A stretch of DNA of 58,551 bases from an uncultured Prevotella sp. (lineage in GTDB: Bacteria; Bacteroidota; Bacteroidia; Bacteroidales; Bacteroidaceae). This document shows positions 43,448 to 51,471 of the stretch, one piece after another; the first letter of the stretch is position 1; the number at the start of each line of letters is the position of its first letter. Both the position numbers and the translations under genes were made by a program. Under the pieces are notes generated by a model. The model was not told the origin of the DNA and made no database searches. It saw nothing but the letters and a program-made list of their open reading frames with translations. The stretch spans positions 1 to 58,551 of the forward strand of contig CALUKU010000018.1 of the NCBI GenBank assembly GCA_944321295.1. The letters run 5' to 3'.

Positions 43448-44101
43448 ATGACACGACTCGCACTTCATATCCTCACGGCGCTGGCGCTGCTGCTGCCGGC
43501 GGCCGCCCGGGCACAGGCCGTCAACGGTTCTGACGACGTGAAGCCCGAAGACGCGGAGGTGGACATGGACAAGCCCACCTTCGTGCCCAACGTGAAGGTG
43601 AGCAAGGTGCTCGTCGACGGCGACAGCATACAGTACGTCGAGCTTAACAACGTCTACGTCTACCCCCAGCCTACGTTCAAGAACGCCAAGCGGCGCGTAG
43701 CCTTCAACAAGCTGGTGCGCAATGTTAAGAAGGTGCTGCCGATAGCCAAGGAGGTCAACAAGATTATCATCGAAACCTACGAGTACATGCAGACGCTGCC
43801 CGACAAGAAGGCGCGCGACGAGCACATGAAGCGCGTAGAGGAAGACATAAAGCGCCGCTACACGCCGAGAATGAAGAAACTGTCATACTCGCAGGGCAAG
43901 CTGCTCATCAAGCTCGTTTACCGCGAGTGCAACTCTTCGGCCTACGACTTGATACGGGCGTTCATCAGTCCCGTGCGCGCCGGCTTCTACCAAGCCTTCG
44001 CTTGGGCGTTCGGCGCCAGCCTGATGAAGAAATACGACCCCGAGAAAACCGACCGCCTGACGGAGCGCGTGGTGCTGATGGTTGAGTCAGGACAGCTCTG
44101 A
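43448..44101 (+). CDS. DUF4294 family exported protein
   Basis: A 217-residue protein with a signal peptide (LALHILTALALLLPAAARAQA). The DUF4294 core is recognisable: VYVYPQPTFKNAKRRVAFNKL, KKVLPIAKEVNKIIIETYEY and KLSYSQGKLLIKLVYRECNSS (each near residues 70-160). It is widespread in Bacteroidetes and of unknown function. The ATG at 43448 is the only one that keeps the signal peptide. The gene ends before a palindrome array shared with the convergent glutaminyl cyclase gene. Confidence 0.8.
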   Translation: MTRLALHILTALALLLPAAARAQAVNGSDDVKPEDAEVDMDKPTFVPNVKVSKVLVDGDSIQYVELNNVYVYPQPTFKNAKRRVAFNKLVRNVKKVLPIAKEVNKIIIETYEYMQTLPDKKARDEHMKRVEEDIKRRYTPRMKKLSYSQGKLLIKLVYRECNSSAYDLIRAFISPVRAGFYQAFAWAFGASLMKKYDPEKTDRLTERVVLMVESGQL

Positions 44102-44198
44102 AGCCACCGGCCTGTCAGTCACTTACGGCGGGCGAGGCGGACGGGAATTGGAGCAGACACGTCAAACTGCGCAACACTCTGACAATCAACGAAATACG

Positions 44199-44277
44199 AA
44201 AGGCGGCCTTTTGCAATGCAAAAGGCCGCCTTTTACGTTCCCGTATGCCGCCTTTCGTAGCGTGAAAGGCGGCATAC
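44199..44277. repeat. Four-unit 22-bp palindrome array, copy 9, with compensatory changes
   Basis: Cores start at 44199, 44221, 44243 and 44265. Units 1-2 form a 16-bp stem with a 3-base loop (AAT). Units 3 (GTATGCCGCCTTT) and 4 (AAAGGCGGCATAC) both depart from the consensus but remain exact complements of each other; with flanks they make a 19-bp stem. The box CTGACAATCAAC lies at 44179-44190. The array separates convergent stops. Confidence 0.92.
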
Positions 44278-44296
44278 GGGAAAATTATCTGTATGG

Positions 44297-45307
44297 TTAC
44301 TTCTCAGAGTAGAGCACCTGCACCACCGTCTGTCCTACCGCTCCGAGCGTAGAGCGGTCGATGTGCTCCATGTCGTCGACGACGGTATGCCACGTCGGTC
44401 CGAACGAGCTTTGCTGGCAGTCGGGGTAATAGGCTATGATGTCGATAGTCGGTATCTTGGCCTTCTCGTTCACCGGAACGTGGTCGTCGGTGACGTAAGC
44501 GCCGTCACGGTCAACGAAAAGGCTGCCGAAACCAACCACGTTGGCCGCAGCCCACACCTTCTTAACCACGTCTGGGGCGTATTGCATCGACATGCCTTCG
44601 CGCCAGAACTGCGAGCCTTGGCCGCCAACCATGTCGAGCAGTATGCCGAAGCGGGCCTTGTAGCCGGGCTTATGGGGGTTAGCAGCCCAATGCTGTGCGC
44701 CCAAAGCCCACGAGTCGCCGTTGTCGGGCACGTCGCTCCAGCGCGGCACACCCCAGTCCTCGGCGTCGAAGCACACAAAGTCTACGCCCACGCCGAGCTT
44801 CGTCGTGTCGCTGCCAAGCAGCCTCGCAATCTCCAGCATTACGGCCACGCCGCTCGCTCCGTCGTTGGCTCCCATGACGGGTTTGCGCCAGTTGGCGCTG
44901 TCGGGGTCGTTGTCGGCCCACGGACGGGTGTCCCAATGGGCGCAGAGCAGTATGCGCTCAGTCAGCTCCGGGCGGTAGCTGGCAATGATGTTGGTACTCT
45001 TCAGCGGCGTGCCGTCATATCCGTTGAGCGTCACCCGCTGCGGCGTCACGGTGCAGCCGAACTGCCTGAACTTACTCATTATCCACTCGCCGCACAGCTC
45101 GTGGGCCTCGCTGTTCATCGTGCGCGGACCGAAACTGCACTGCTTTTCGCAATAAGCGTAAGCGCTGTCGGCGTTGAAAGCCGGGCCTACAGCCTGTCCG
45201 GCAGCGTCGTCGCCGCCTTCAGCCGCAGTCTTCTTGTTACCGCCGCAGGCCGCAACTAAAACGGCGGCCATCAGCAGCAAGAGTTTTGTTACGTATCTGT
45301 TTTTCAT
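44297..45307 (-). CDS. Glutaminyl-peptide cyclotransferase-like lipoprotein (M28 family)
   Basis: A 336-residue protein with a lipoprotein signal (LVAAC, Cys21). The M28 fold has the animal-type glutaminyl cyclase motifs: CAHWDTRPWADNDP, GANDGASGVAVMLEIAR, DAEDWG, LDMVGG, DDHVPVNEKAKIPTIDII (two segments) and TWHTVVDDMEHID. Porphyromonas, Tannerella and Prevotella carry such type II cyclases in the periplasm, where they convert N-terminal glutamine to pyroglutamate on many exported proteins and are candidate drug targets. Its start overlaps the stop of the amidotransferase-dipeptidase fusion by 4 nt, so the two are translationally coupled. A plain aminopeptidase is the weaker alternative. Confidence 0.87.
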   Translation of the reverse strand: MKNRYVTKLLLLMAAVLVAACGGNKKTAAEGGDDAAGQAVGPAFNADSAYAYCEKQCSFGPRTMNSEAHELCGEWIMSKFRQFGCTVTPQRVTLNGYDGTPLKSTNIIASYRPELTERILLCAHWDTRPWADNDPDSANWRKPVMGANDGASGVAVMLEIARLLGSDTTKLGVGVDFVCFDAEDWGVPRWSDVPDNGDSWALGAQHWAANPHKPGYKARFGILLDMVGGQGSQFWREGMSMQYAPDVVKKVWAAANVVGFGSLFVDRDGAYVTDDHVPVNEKAKIPTIDIIAYYPDCQQSSFGPTWHTVVDDMEHIDRSTLGAVGQTVVQVLYSEK

Positions 45308-47130
45308 ATCTGAATATCTGTTTTATCTTTTGCGTCCTGCACTTCGGCCATCACCCTGAGCCAGTTGCCGCCCCATATGCGGGCTATGTCGTCCTCGCTG
45401 TAGCGGCGGCGCAGCAGGTGCATGGTGAAGCTAAGCATTTCGGAAGAGTCGGCGAAGCCTCGTATGCCGCCGTCGCCGTCGAAGTCGGTGCCTATGCCAA
45501 CGTGCTCAATGCCCATTATTCTTATGGCGTGCTCCAGGTGTGCGATGGCGTCAAGGACGGTAGCCTCCTGCTCGTCGTTGCGCAGGAAACCGTGATACAG
45601 CGTCATGTGGGCCACTCCGCCCTTGGCGGCGAGCGCCCTAAGCTGGTCGTCGGTGAGGTTGCGCGGCACGTCGCAGAGGGCCTTGCAGTCGCTGTGACTG
45701 CACACTATGGGCGTCTTGCTGATGTCGAGCGCGTCGTAAAAGCTTTTCTCCGAGGCGTGGCTTAGGTCCACCATCACGCCCTGTCGGTTCATCTCACGTA
45801 TCACTTCGGCGCCGAACGCGCTCACGCCGCCGTGCGTCGACGAGCCGCGGGCGCTGTCGCAGATGTCGTTGTCGCCGTTATGGCACAGCGTGATGTACAC
45901 CACTCCGCGCCGTGCGAAGTGCTCCACGTTGGCCAGGTCGTGCTCAATGGCGAGCCCGTTCTCTATCCCGAACATTATGGAATGTCGCCCGGCGCGCTTG
46001 TTTGCGTACAGCTCGGCGGGTGTTTGGGCAATAGCAAGACTATCGGAATTCACATCTGCAATGCCTTCAAGAGTGTCGAAGATGTAGTCGGCGTATGCTT
46101 TCGGACTGTCGAAAGCCGGTTCCACCTTGTCGCGGAACCTCTCGCCAGGCTTGGGTTGCGGCAGATAGGCCGCCATGGTGACGGCGTCTTGCCGTCCGTC
46201 GTCCATCTTATGCAGGTCGACGAGTATGCGCGGGTCGCGCTGGTCGAAATGTACGCCCTGCGGAAAGAACATCGGCGTGTCGCAATGCGTGTCCAAAGTG
46301 AGCACGCGGCGGTGGACGTCTTTCGCCTTGGCGAACGTCGCCGCCTCGCCTACAAGCCACTTAAACAGCGTCGGGCCGCTGTCAGCGAGCCACTCGGGGT
46401 GCCACTGCACGCCCATGACGGGCTTGTACTCTGCGCTCTCAACGGCCTCGATGACGCCGTCAGGGGCCGTCGCCGAAACATTGAAACGGCGCCCCGGGGA
46501 GCGCACGGCCTGATGATGTATGGAGTTGACGGCAAGCTTGCTTGCGCCGTATAATTTAAAAAGGATTGATTCGGGGTTGATTTCCACCGTGTGGGTAGGC
46601 TCCCGGCGGTCGGCGTCCTGGCTGTGCTTAATCATCGGCAGCGCACCGTTGCCGCCGGCGGCGGAGCCTATGCGCCCTGCCGCCATGCCCTCGGCGATGT
46701 CCTGCTCGACCTCTCCGTCGAGGGCGGCCGTCAGCACTTGTATGCCGCGGCATATCCCGAGCATGGGCAACTGGCGGTTGTAGGCCAGACGGACGGTAAG
46801 CAGTTCGGCCTTGTCGCGCTCACGGTTGATTGAATGGAGGCGCGGCGACGGCTCCTCGCCCGTCCACAACGGGTTGACGTCGCCTCCGCCGGTAAGCACC
46901 AGTCCGTCAATGCGGTCGAGCGTGTTGATTATCGCGTCGGTGTCGGCGAGCGGCGGAATGACCACCGGCACGCCTCCGGCCTCGGCCACAGACTTATAGT
47001 AACGCTCAACGAGGCGCGCCTCGCCGTCGGCGTAGTTGCCCGTAAGTCCTATCACGGGCTTGCGTTCCGCCTCGGGATAACGTGAATATATGCCGTCAAG
47101 GCAACATCCGATGTCAAAAGATTTCATCAC
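45304..47130 (-). CDS. Fusion of a class I glutamine amidotransferase-like (gamma-glutamyl hydrolase, C26) domain and a membrane dipeptidase (M19)
   Basis: A 608-residue two-enzyme protein. Residues about 25-265 form a PuuD-like gamma-glutamyl hydrolase: LVLTGGGDVNP, nucleophile Cys127 in LGICRG, then His244 and Glu246 in WHPEW. Residues about 272-600 form a renal-dipeptidase-like M19 metallopeptidase: TLDTHCDTP (His282, Asp284), FGIENG, VDLSHAS, CSHSDCKAL and GIGTDFDGDGG. No signal peptide is seen, so it should be cytoplasmic. A logical role is cleaving gamma-glutamyl compounds and the remaining dipeptides. It follows an Lrp regulator by 13 bp and overlaps the cyclase gene. Confidence 0.9.
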   Translation of the reverse strand: MMKSFDIGCCLDGIYSRYPEAERKPVIGLTGNYADGEARLVERYYKSVAEAGGVPVVIPPLADTDAIINTLDRIDGLVLTGGGDVNPLWTGEEPSPRLHSINRERDKAELLTVRLAYNRQLPMLGICRGIQVLTAALDGEVEQDIAEGMAAGRIGSAAGGNGALPMIKHSQDADRREPTHTVEINPESILFKLYGASKLAVNSIHHQAVRSPGRRFNVSATAPDGVIEAVESAEYKPVMGVQWHPEWLADSGPTLFKWLVGEAATFAKAKDVHRRVLTLDTHCDTPMFFPQGVHFDQRDPRILVDLHKMDDGRQDAVTMAAYLPQPKPGERFRDKVEPAFDSPKAYADYIFDTLEGIADVNSDSLAIAQTPAELYANKRAGRHSIMFGIENGLAIEHDLANVEHFARRGVVYITLCHNGDNDICDSARGSSTHGGVSAFGAEVIREMNRQGVMVDLSHASEKSFYDALDISKTPIVCSHSDCKALCDVPRNLTDDQLRALAAKGGVAHMTLYHGFLRNDEQEATVLDAIAHLEHAIRIMGIEHVGIGTDFDGDGGIRGFADSSEMLSFTMHLLRRRYSEDDIARIWGGNWLRVMAEVQDAKDKTDIQI

Positions 47131-47143
47131 CTCCGGCGTTACC

Positions 47144-47620
47144 TTATCCCTTGACTTCCTGCGGCACCGGCACCTCGCGCTTAATGCTCTGCTCGAGAGA
47201 AATGAGCGTTTCGGTGGCTACTACGCCCGGAATACTCTGCATCTGGTTGTTCAACAGGTCCATGAGCTGCTCGTTGTCGCGTGCGTAAAGCTTCACGAGC
47301 ACGGTGTAAGGACCCGTGGTGAAGTGGCACTCAACAATCTCGGGAATGTGCTCAAGGTGCTCCACCACCGACTTGTACATATTGCCGCGCTCGAGGGTTA
47401 TGCCTACGTAGGTGCACGTAGAGTAGCCCAGGCTCTTGGCGTTGACGTCGAAGCCGCTGCCCGTTATCACGCCGTTCTCAATCAAATGCTGCACGCGCTG
47501 GTGTATGGCGGCGCGCGACACGCCGCACTCGGCGGCCACGTCCTTGAACGGTATGCGGGCGTTCTTAGACAATATGCTCAATATTTTCCTGTCAAGGCTG
47601 TCTATTTTTTCCATTTTCAA
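47144..47620 (-). CDS. Lrp/AsnC-family transcriptional regulator
   Basis: A 158-residue regulator: an N-terminal winged helix-turn-helix (residues 5-60, LDRKILSILSKNARIPFKDVA, VSRAAIHQRVQHLIENGVI) and a C-terminal RAM ligand domain (75-150, ECHFTTGPYTVLVKLYARDNEQL in two segments). Such proteins sense amino acids. It is the first gene of the operon with the dipeptidase fusion and the cyclase, so peptide or amino acid supply probably controls the operon through it. Confidence 0.94.
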   Translation of the reverse strand: MKMEKIDSLDRKILSILSKNARIPFKDVAAECGVSRAAIHQRVQHLIENGVITGSGFDVNAKSLGYSTCTYVGITLERGNMYKSVVEHLEHIPEIVECHFTTGPYTVLVKLYARDNEQLMDLLNNQMQSIPGVVATETLISLEQSIKREVPVPQEVKG

Positions 47621-47682
47621 AGGTTTATGATATTGTTTTTCTCGTTTTGGTTAAATTCCCATGACATTTCAAATGGTGCGAG

Positions 47683-47690
47683 CAAATATA
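47683..47690 (-). promoter_or_regulatory. -7 promoter box of the Lrp-dipeptidase-cyclase operon
   Basis: TATATTTG on the minus strand, 62 bp before the Lrp-family ATG at 47620. Confidence 0.55.
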
Positions 47691-47757
47691 ATCATTAAAA
47701 ATGGAACTTACAACATTTTGACATAAAAAATAAGGAGTTTCATGCATTATGAAACGA

Positions 47758-47787
47758 AAGAGGAGGACTTTCAGCAGTCCTCCTCTT
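47758..47787 (-). terminator. Terminator after the FKBP operon
   Basis: AAGAGGAGGACT (47758-47769) pairs perfectly with AGTCCTCCTCTT (47776-47787), with outer ATGAAA/TTTCAT pairing possible. It lies 20 bp after the last FKBP stop. Confidence 0.7.
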
Positions 47788-47807
47788 CATTTCATGACAA
47801 ACAAGAG

Positions 47808-48800
47808 TTATTTGTTATGTCCGGCCTTCACGGCCGACGTCTTTCCGGGTTGCACCTTAACCACCTTCGGCGAGGCCGCCTTGGCGGCTCCGGCCTTAGC
47901 CTCAGCCTTGTTGACGGCCACCATCTCGACGGTGAAAATCAGCGTGCTGTAAGGCTTTATCTTGCCCGCCTGGCGCTCGCCGTAGGCCAGGTCGTAAGGT
48001 ATGTACAGCTCCCACTTGCTGCCTACGGGCATCATCGTGAGGGCCTCAGTCCATCCCTTGATTACCTGGTTGGGGCGGAACTTTGACGTTTCGCCGGGGC
48101 GTTTGTAGCTGCTGTCAAACACCGTGCCGTCAATCAGGCGGCCTTCGTACTTGACGGTCACCTCGTCGTCCACAGCGGGCACTTCGCCCGTGCCCTTTAC
48201 GAGCACCTTGTATTGCAGTCCGCTGGGCAGCGTCACTACGCCATCCTTAAGCTTGTTGGCGGCAAGGAAGTCGGCGCCCTCCTTCTTGGTGGCGGCGTTG
48301 CGGTCGTCAATCATCCGCTTGAAGGCCGCCTCGAAATAGGCCTTAGCCACCGAGTCGGGCATTACGTTCATGTCGTTGCGCAGGGCGTTGATGAAGCCTT
48401 TGTTGAACATGTCGGCGTCAATCGAGTCAGGACGGCTGGCGAACTCTTCCTTGAGGAAGGGCACCATGCGCTGACTTACCATCTGGGCAATCTGTTCTCC
48501 GGCGTAGTAAGCCTTCATCTTGTCGCCGAAGCCCTTGGCCATGGCGTCCTCGTAGCCCTTTATGAAGTCGGCCATGTAGGCCGTATCCACGCCGAAGCTC
48601 TGCTTAAGGTAGGGCACGAGGCCTTCGGTCCTCACCATTCCGGCGGCATAGCTCAGCGAGTCAGAAGCGTCTTTCAGCTCTATCACGGCCGTGTCGGCCT
48701 TGCCGGCGGTCTTGTCTTTCTTTTTCTTTCCGGCCGCGTCGGCGGCATTGAAAAGAGCGCCCGCCGTTATGGCGAGCGCAATTATGAGTGTCTTGTTCAT
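47808..48800 (-). CDS. Exported FKBP-type peptidyl-prolyl cis-trans isomerase
   Basis: A 330-residue FkpA/Mip-like protein. A signal peptide (residues 1-22, ending NAADA) is followed by a helical dimerisation domain (about 45-190) and an FKBP domain (about 195-300: LPSGLQYKVLVKGTG, VTVKYEGRLIDGTVFDSS, VIKGWTEALTMMPVG, YDLAYGERQ). A lysine/alanine-rich tail of about 30 residues follows. It acts as a periplasmic folding catalyst or chaperone. It is the last of three FKBP genes in a row on minus. Confidence 0.93.
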   Translation of the reverse strand: MNKTLIIALAITAGALFNAADAAGKKKKDKTAGKADTAVIELKDASDSLSYAAGMVRTEGLVPYLKQSFGVDTAYMADFIKGYEDAMAKGFGDKMKAYYAGEQIAQMVSQRMVPFLKEEFASRPDSIDADMFNKGFINALRNDMNVMPDSVAKAYFEAAFKRMIDDRNAATKKEGADFLAANKLKDGVVTLPSGLQYKVLVKGTGEVPAVDDEVTVKYEGRLIDGTVFDSSYKRPGETSKFRPNQVIKGWTEALTMMPVGSKWELYIPYDLAYGERQAGKIKPYSTLIFTVEMVAVNKAEAKAGAAKAASPKVVKVQPGKTSAVKAGHNK

Positions 48801-48853
48801 TTTTCTTTCACTTTGTCGGCAGGCCGCAGGGGCCTGTCCGCCTTCACCTTATA

Positions 48854-49720
48854 TTATTCACGTCCGAGGCCTACAAGCTCGATCTTGAACACGAGCGCAG
48901 AGAAAGGCTTGATTTGGGGAGTCTCGCGGTTGCCGTAAGCCATCTCCTGGGGTATCACAACCTCCCAGATACTGCCCACGGGCATGTGCGTAAGAGCCGA
49001 AGTCCATCCGGGGATGACCTGGTTTGCGCGGAGCGCAACCGGCTCCTTCCTCTCGTCGAACACCTTGCCGTCGATGGTCTTGCCCTGGTAGTTGACCCTC
49101 ACCCACGACGTGTCTTTAGGCATAGCGCCGCTGCCTTCCTTGATTACGCGGTAGAGCACACCGTCGGGAAGCTTCTTTACGCCTGCCTTCTTGGCATATT
49201 CGGCAAGGTATTTCTCGCCTGCCGCCCTGTTCTCGCCGTACTGCTTTTCGAGCGACCTGTTCCTGATGACGGGCATCTTAAGCGTCCATACGGCCTGTGC
49301 CTCCTGCATGTCCATGAGGCCCTTCTTGTCCATAGCGCCTGCATAGAAGCCTGCCATGAAGTTCTTGAGCGAGATTGTCTGCGTAGAGTCCTCGCCGAAG
49401 AGCTGGTGGTTGACGCCCTTAAGCGTCTGGTTAGAGATGAGCTGGCCTATCTGTATGCCGGCATAGTAGGCTGCCTTCTTCTTGTCGTCGCCTGCGTTGA
49501 CGCCCGCGTTAAGGCCGCGGAAGAACTCGTCCATGTAGGCTGTGTCGACTCCGAGTCCTCTTACGAGATACTCCTTAAGTCCTTGTGTCTGTGCCATGCC
49601 GATGGCGTAGCTAACGCTGTCGATGTCGTTCTTAAGATCAGCCTTGGGCGTAGAGTTGCCGCACGCCATGAAGGCCGACGCAGCCACAGCGAAGAGGGCT
49701 GCAAATGTAAGTTTTCTCAT
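48854..49720 (-). CDS. FKBP-type peptidyl-prolyl cis-trans isomerase, lipoprotein
   Basis: A 288-residue protein with a lipoprotein signal (FAVAASAFMACG, lipidated Cys at about residue 20). The N-terminal helical domain (SVSYAIGMAQTQGLKEYLV) and C-terminal FKBP domain (LPDGVLYRVIKEGSG, VRVNYQGKTIDGKVFDE, VIPGWTSALTHMPVG) match the neighbouring proteins. It is probably membrane-anchored in the periplasm or at the surface. Spacing to its neighbours is 53 and 74 bp, consistent with one operon created by gene duplication. Confidence 0.93.
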   Translation of the reverse strand: MRKLTFAALFAVAASAFMACGNSTPKADLKNDIDSVSYAIGMAQTQGLKEYLVRGLGVDTAYMDEFFRGLNAGVNAGDDKKKAAYYAGIQIGQLISNQTLKGVNHQLFGEDSTQTISLKNFMAGFYAGAMDKKGLMDMQEAQAVWTLKMPVIRNRSLEKQYGENRAAGEKYLAEYAKKAGVKKLPDGVLYRVIKEGSGAMPKDTSWVRVNYQGKTIDGKVFDERKEPVALRANQVIPGWTSALTHMPVGSIWEVVIPQEMAYGNRETPQIKPFSALVFKIELVGLGRE

Positions 49721-49794
49721 TGCTTTATTTGTTTTTTGTTAAATGTTCGTTTACGACGCGGCTTCACGCCGCCGGGCTTCCGCCCTGCGCCGGT

Positions 49795-50400
49795 TTACAT
49801 CACCTCTATCAGCTCAACGTCGAATATGAGCGCTGCGAACGGCGGTATCATGGCGCCTGCCCCGTGCTCGCCGTAGGCCAGATTGTAGGGTATGAAGAAG
49901 CGATACTTGGCGCCCTCCTGCATCAGCTGCAGGCCCTCTGTCCATCCGGCGATGACCTGGTTGAGGGGGAACACGGCCGGCTCGCCGCGCTGCACGCTGC
50001 TGTCGAACACGGTGCCGTCGATGAGGAAGCCCTCGTAGTGGCACTTCACCTTGTCGGTTGCCTTAGGCTTATGTCCGTTGCCTTCCTTTATCACCATATA
50101 TTGCAATCCGCTGGGCAGCGTGACGACGCCTTCCTTCGAGGCGTTGTCGGCGAGATACTGCTCGCCCTCGGCCTTCGCCTTCTTGCCTTTTTCGGCCATG
50201 GCGGCATTGGCCTTCTCCTCCTGCTTGCGGAAGAAATCCTGCACTAATGTCTGCGCCTCGCTGTCGGCCACTTTCAGTTCGCTGCCTGCCAAGACGTCCT
50301 TAATGGCGGCTGCGAAGTCGTCAACGTTCAAATCCGTGGCTCCCATCTGTGCCAACTGGCGGCCTATGCCAAGGCCCAAAGCGTAACTTAACTTGTCCAT
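49795..50400 (-). CDS. FKBP-type peptidyl-prolyl cis-trans isomerase without signal peptide (FklB-like)
   Basis: A 201-residue protein that starts directly with the helical domain (MDKLSYALGLGIGRQLAQMG) and has no export signal, so it is expected in the cytoplasm. The FKBP domain at about 90-201 has LPSGLQYMVIKEGNG, VKCHYEGFLIDGTVFDSS, VIAGWTEGLQLMQEG and YNLAYGEHG. It is the first of three FKBP genes, after a -7 box at 50445-50452. Confidence 0.93.
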   Translation of the reverse strand: MDKLSYALGLGIGRQLAQMGATDLNVDDFAAAIKDVLAGSELKVADSEAQTLVQDFFRKQEEKANAAMAEKGKKAKAEGEQYLADNASKEGVVTLPSGLQYMVIKEGNGHKPKATDKVKCHYEGFLIDGTVFDSSVQRGEPAVFPLNQVIAGWTEGLQLMQEGAKYRFFIPYNLAYGEHGAGAMIPPFAALIFDVELIEVM

Positions 50401-50444
50401 TCTTCTGTTATTCCGTTTATTTATACCTTAAAATAAAAACCTTG

Positions 50445-50452
50445 CAAAGGTA
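50445..50452 (-). promoter_or_regulatory. -7 promoter box of the three-FKBP operon
   Basis: TACCTTTG followed by C on the minus strand, 44 bp before the ATG at 50400; divergent from the sirtuin promoter. Confidence 0.55.
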
Positions 50453-50495
50453 ATGCTTTTATCCGATTACCGCTGATTTATTATGGAATTTTTAC

Positions 50496-50503
50496 TAATT
50501 TTG
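50496..50503 (+). promoter_or_regulatory. -7 promoter box of the sirtuin gene
   Basis: TAATTTTG, 32 bp before the ATG at 50536. Confidence 0.55.
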
Positions 50504-50535
50504 TAGGGAAGATGGTTTTATAAGGAGAAGTAACA

Positions 50536-51240
50536 ATGAAAAAGCTTTTTGTCCTTACCGGTGCGGGAATGTCCGTCGAGAGCGGACTGAGCACCTTCCG
50601 CGACGCCGACGGCCTGTGGGAGAACTACCCCGTGGCGCGCGTCGCAACGCATGAGGCGTGGCTCGAAGACCCCGTCTACGTGAACAACTTCTACAACATG
50701 CTGCGCCGAAAGCTGCTGGAGGCCAAGCCCAACGAGGGCCACCGCCTCGTGGCTGCGCTCGAACGGAAGTATGACGTCACCGTGGTGACGCAGAACGTCG
50801 ACAACCTGCACGAGGCGGCGGGCAGCTCGCGCGTCATCCACCTGCACGGCGAACTGATGAAGACGTGCTCGAGCCGCGACGTCGACAACCCGCGCTACTG
50901 GCGCACCATGACGCCCGGCAACACCGACGTGGCCCCCGGCGAGAAGGCCGGCGACGGCTCGCTACTCAGGCCCTACATAGTGTTCTTCGGCGAGGCCGTG
51001 CCCAACATCAGCACGGCGGCCGACTACGCGCGCGAGGCCGACCTGTTCGTCATCATCGGCACGTCGCTCAACGTCTACCCGGCGGCGGGCCTCGTGCAAT
51101 ACGCCCGGCCTGAAACGCCCGTCTACCTCATCGACCCGAAGCCAGTGATGGCCGCCGGCCGACGCGACGTGCGCCACATAATGAAAGGCGCGTCGGAGGG
51201 CATGCGCGAGCTGGCCGCCGAGCTGCTCGGCAACGAATGA
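50536..51240 (+). CDS. cobB: Sir2-family NAD-dependent protein deacylase lacking the zinc-ribbon cysteines
   Basis: A 234-residue sirtuin. NAD-binding and catalytic motifs are intact: TGAGMSVESGLSTFRD at about 8-23, TQNVDNLHE near 91-99, catalytic His in HLHGELMK, and GTSLNVYPAAGLV. The four cysteines that normally hold structural zinc are absent; the only cysteine is in MKTCSSRD, and the region after it (WRTMTPGNTDVAPGEK) is short. It should remove acetyl or other acyl groups from lysines. The gene is monocistronic. Confidence 0.92.
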   Translation: MKKLFVLTGAGMSVESGLSTFRDADGLWENYPVARVATHEAWLEDPVYVNNFYNMLRRKLLEAKPNEGHRLVAALERKYDVTVVTQNVDNLHEAAGSSRVIHLHGELMKTCSSRDVDNPRYWRTMTPGNTDVAPGEKAGDGSLLRPYIVFFGEAVPNISTAADYAREADLFVIIGTSLNVYPAAGLVQYARPETPVYLIDPKPVMAAGRRDVRHIMKGASEGMRELAAELLGNE

Positions 51241-51301
51241 CCCGCCGCCGCACGCCGCGGCGCAACAGCTTGGTTTACAGCACGTTACCGACAGCCATGC
51301 A

Positions 51302-51380
51302 AGAGGCCGTCTTTGAGGCTGCGAAAGGCCACCTTTTACAGCCCCGAAGGCGGCCTTTTACCGTGCAATAGGCGGCCTTT
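51302..51380. repeat. Four-unit 22-bp palindrome array, copy 10
   Basis: Cores start at 51302, 51324, 51346 and 51368; units 1, 3 and 4 have one or more changes in the left half (AGAGGCCGTCTTT, GAAGGCGGCCTTT, ATAGGCGGCCTTT). A CGACAGCCATG box lies at 51289-51299. The array lies between two tandem plus-strand genes. Confidence 0.85.
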
Positions 51381-51471
51381 CATGGCGCGCCCGCAGCCCC
51401 CGCCCCGGCACGCAGGCGCGCCATGAACCTAAAAATATGGCTTTTCGCTTTTGCGTAAGCAATATTTTTCT

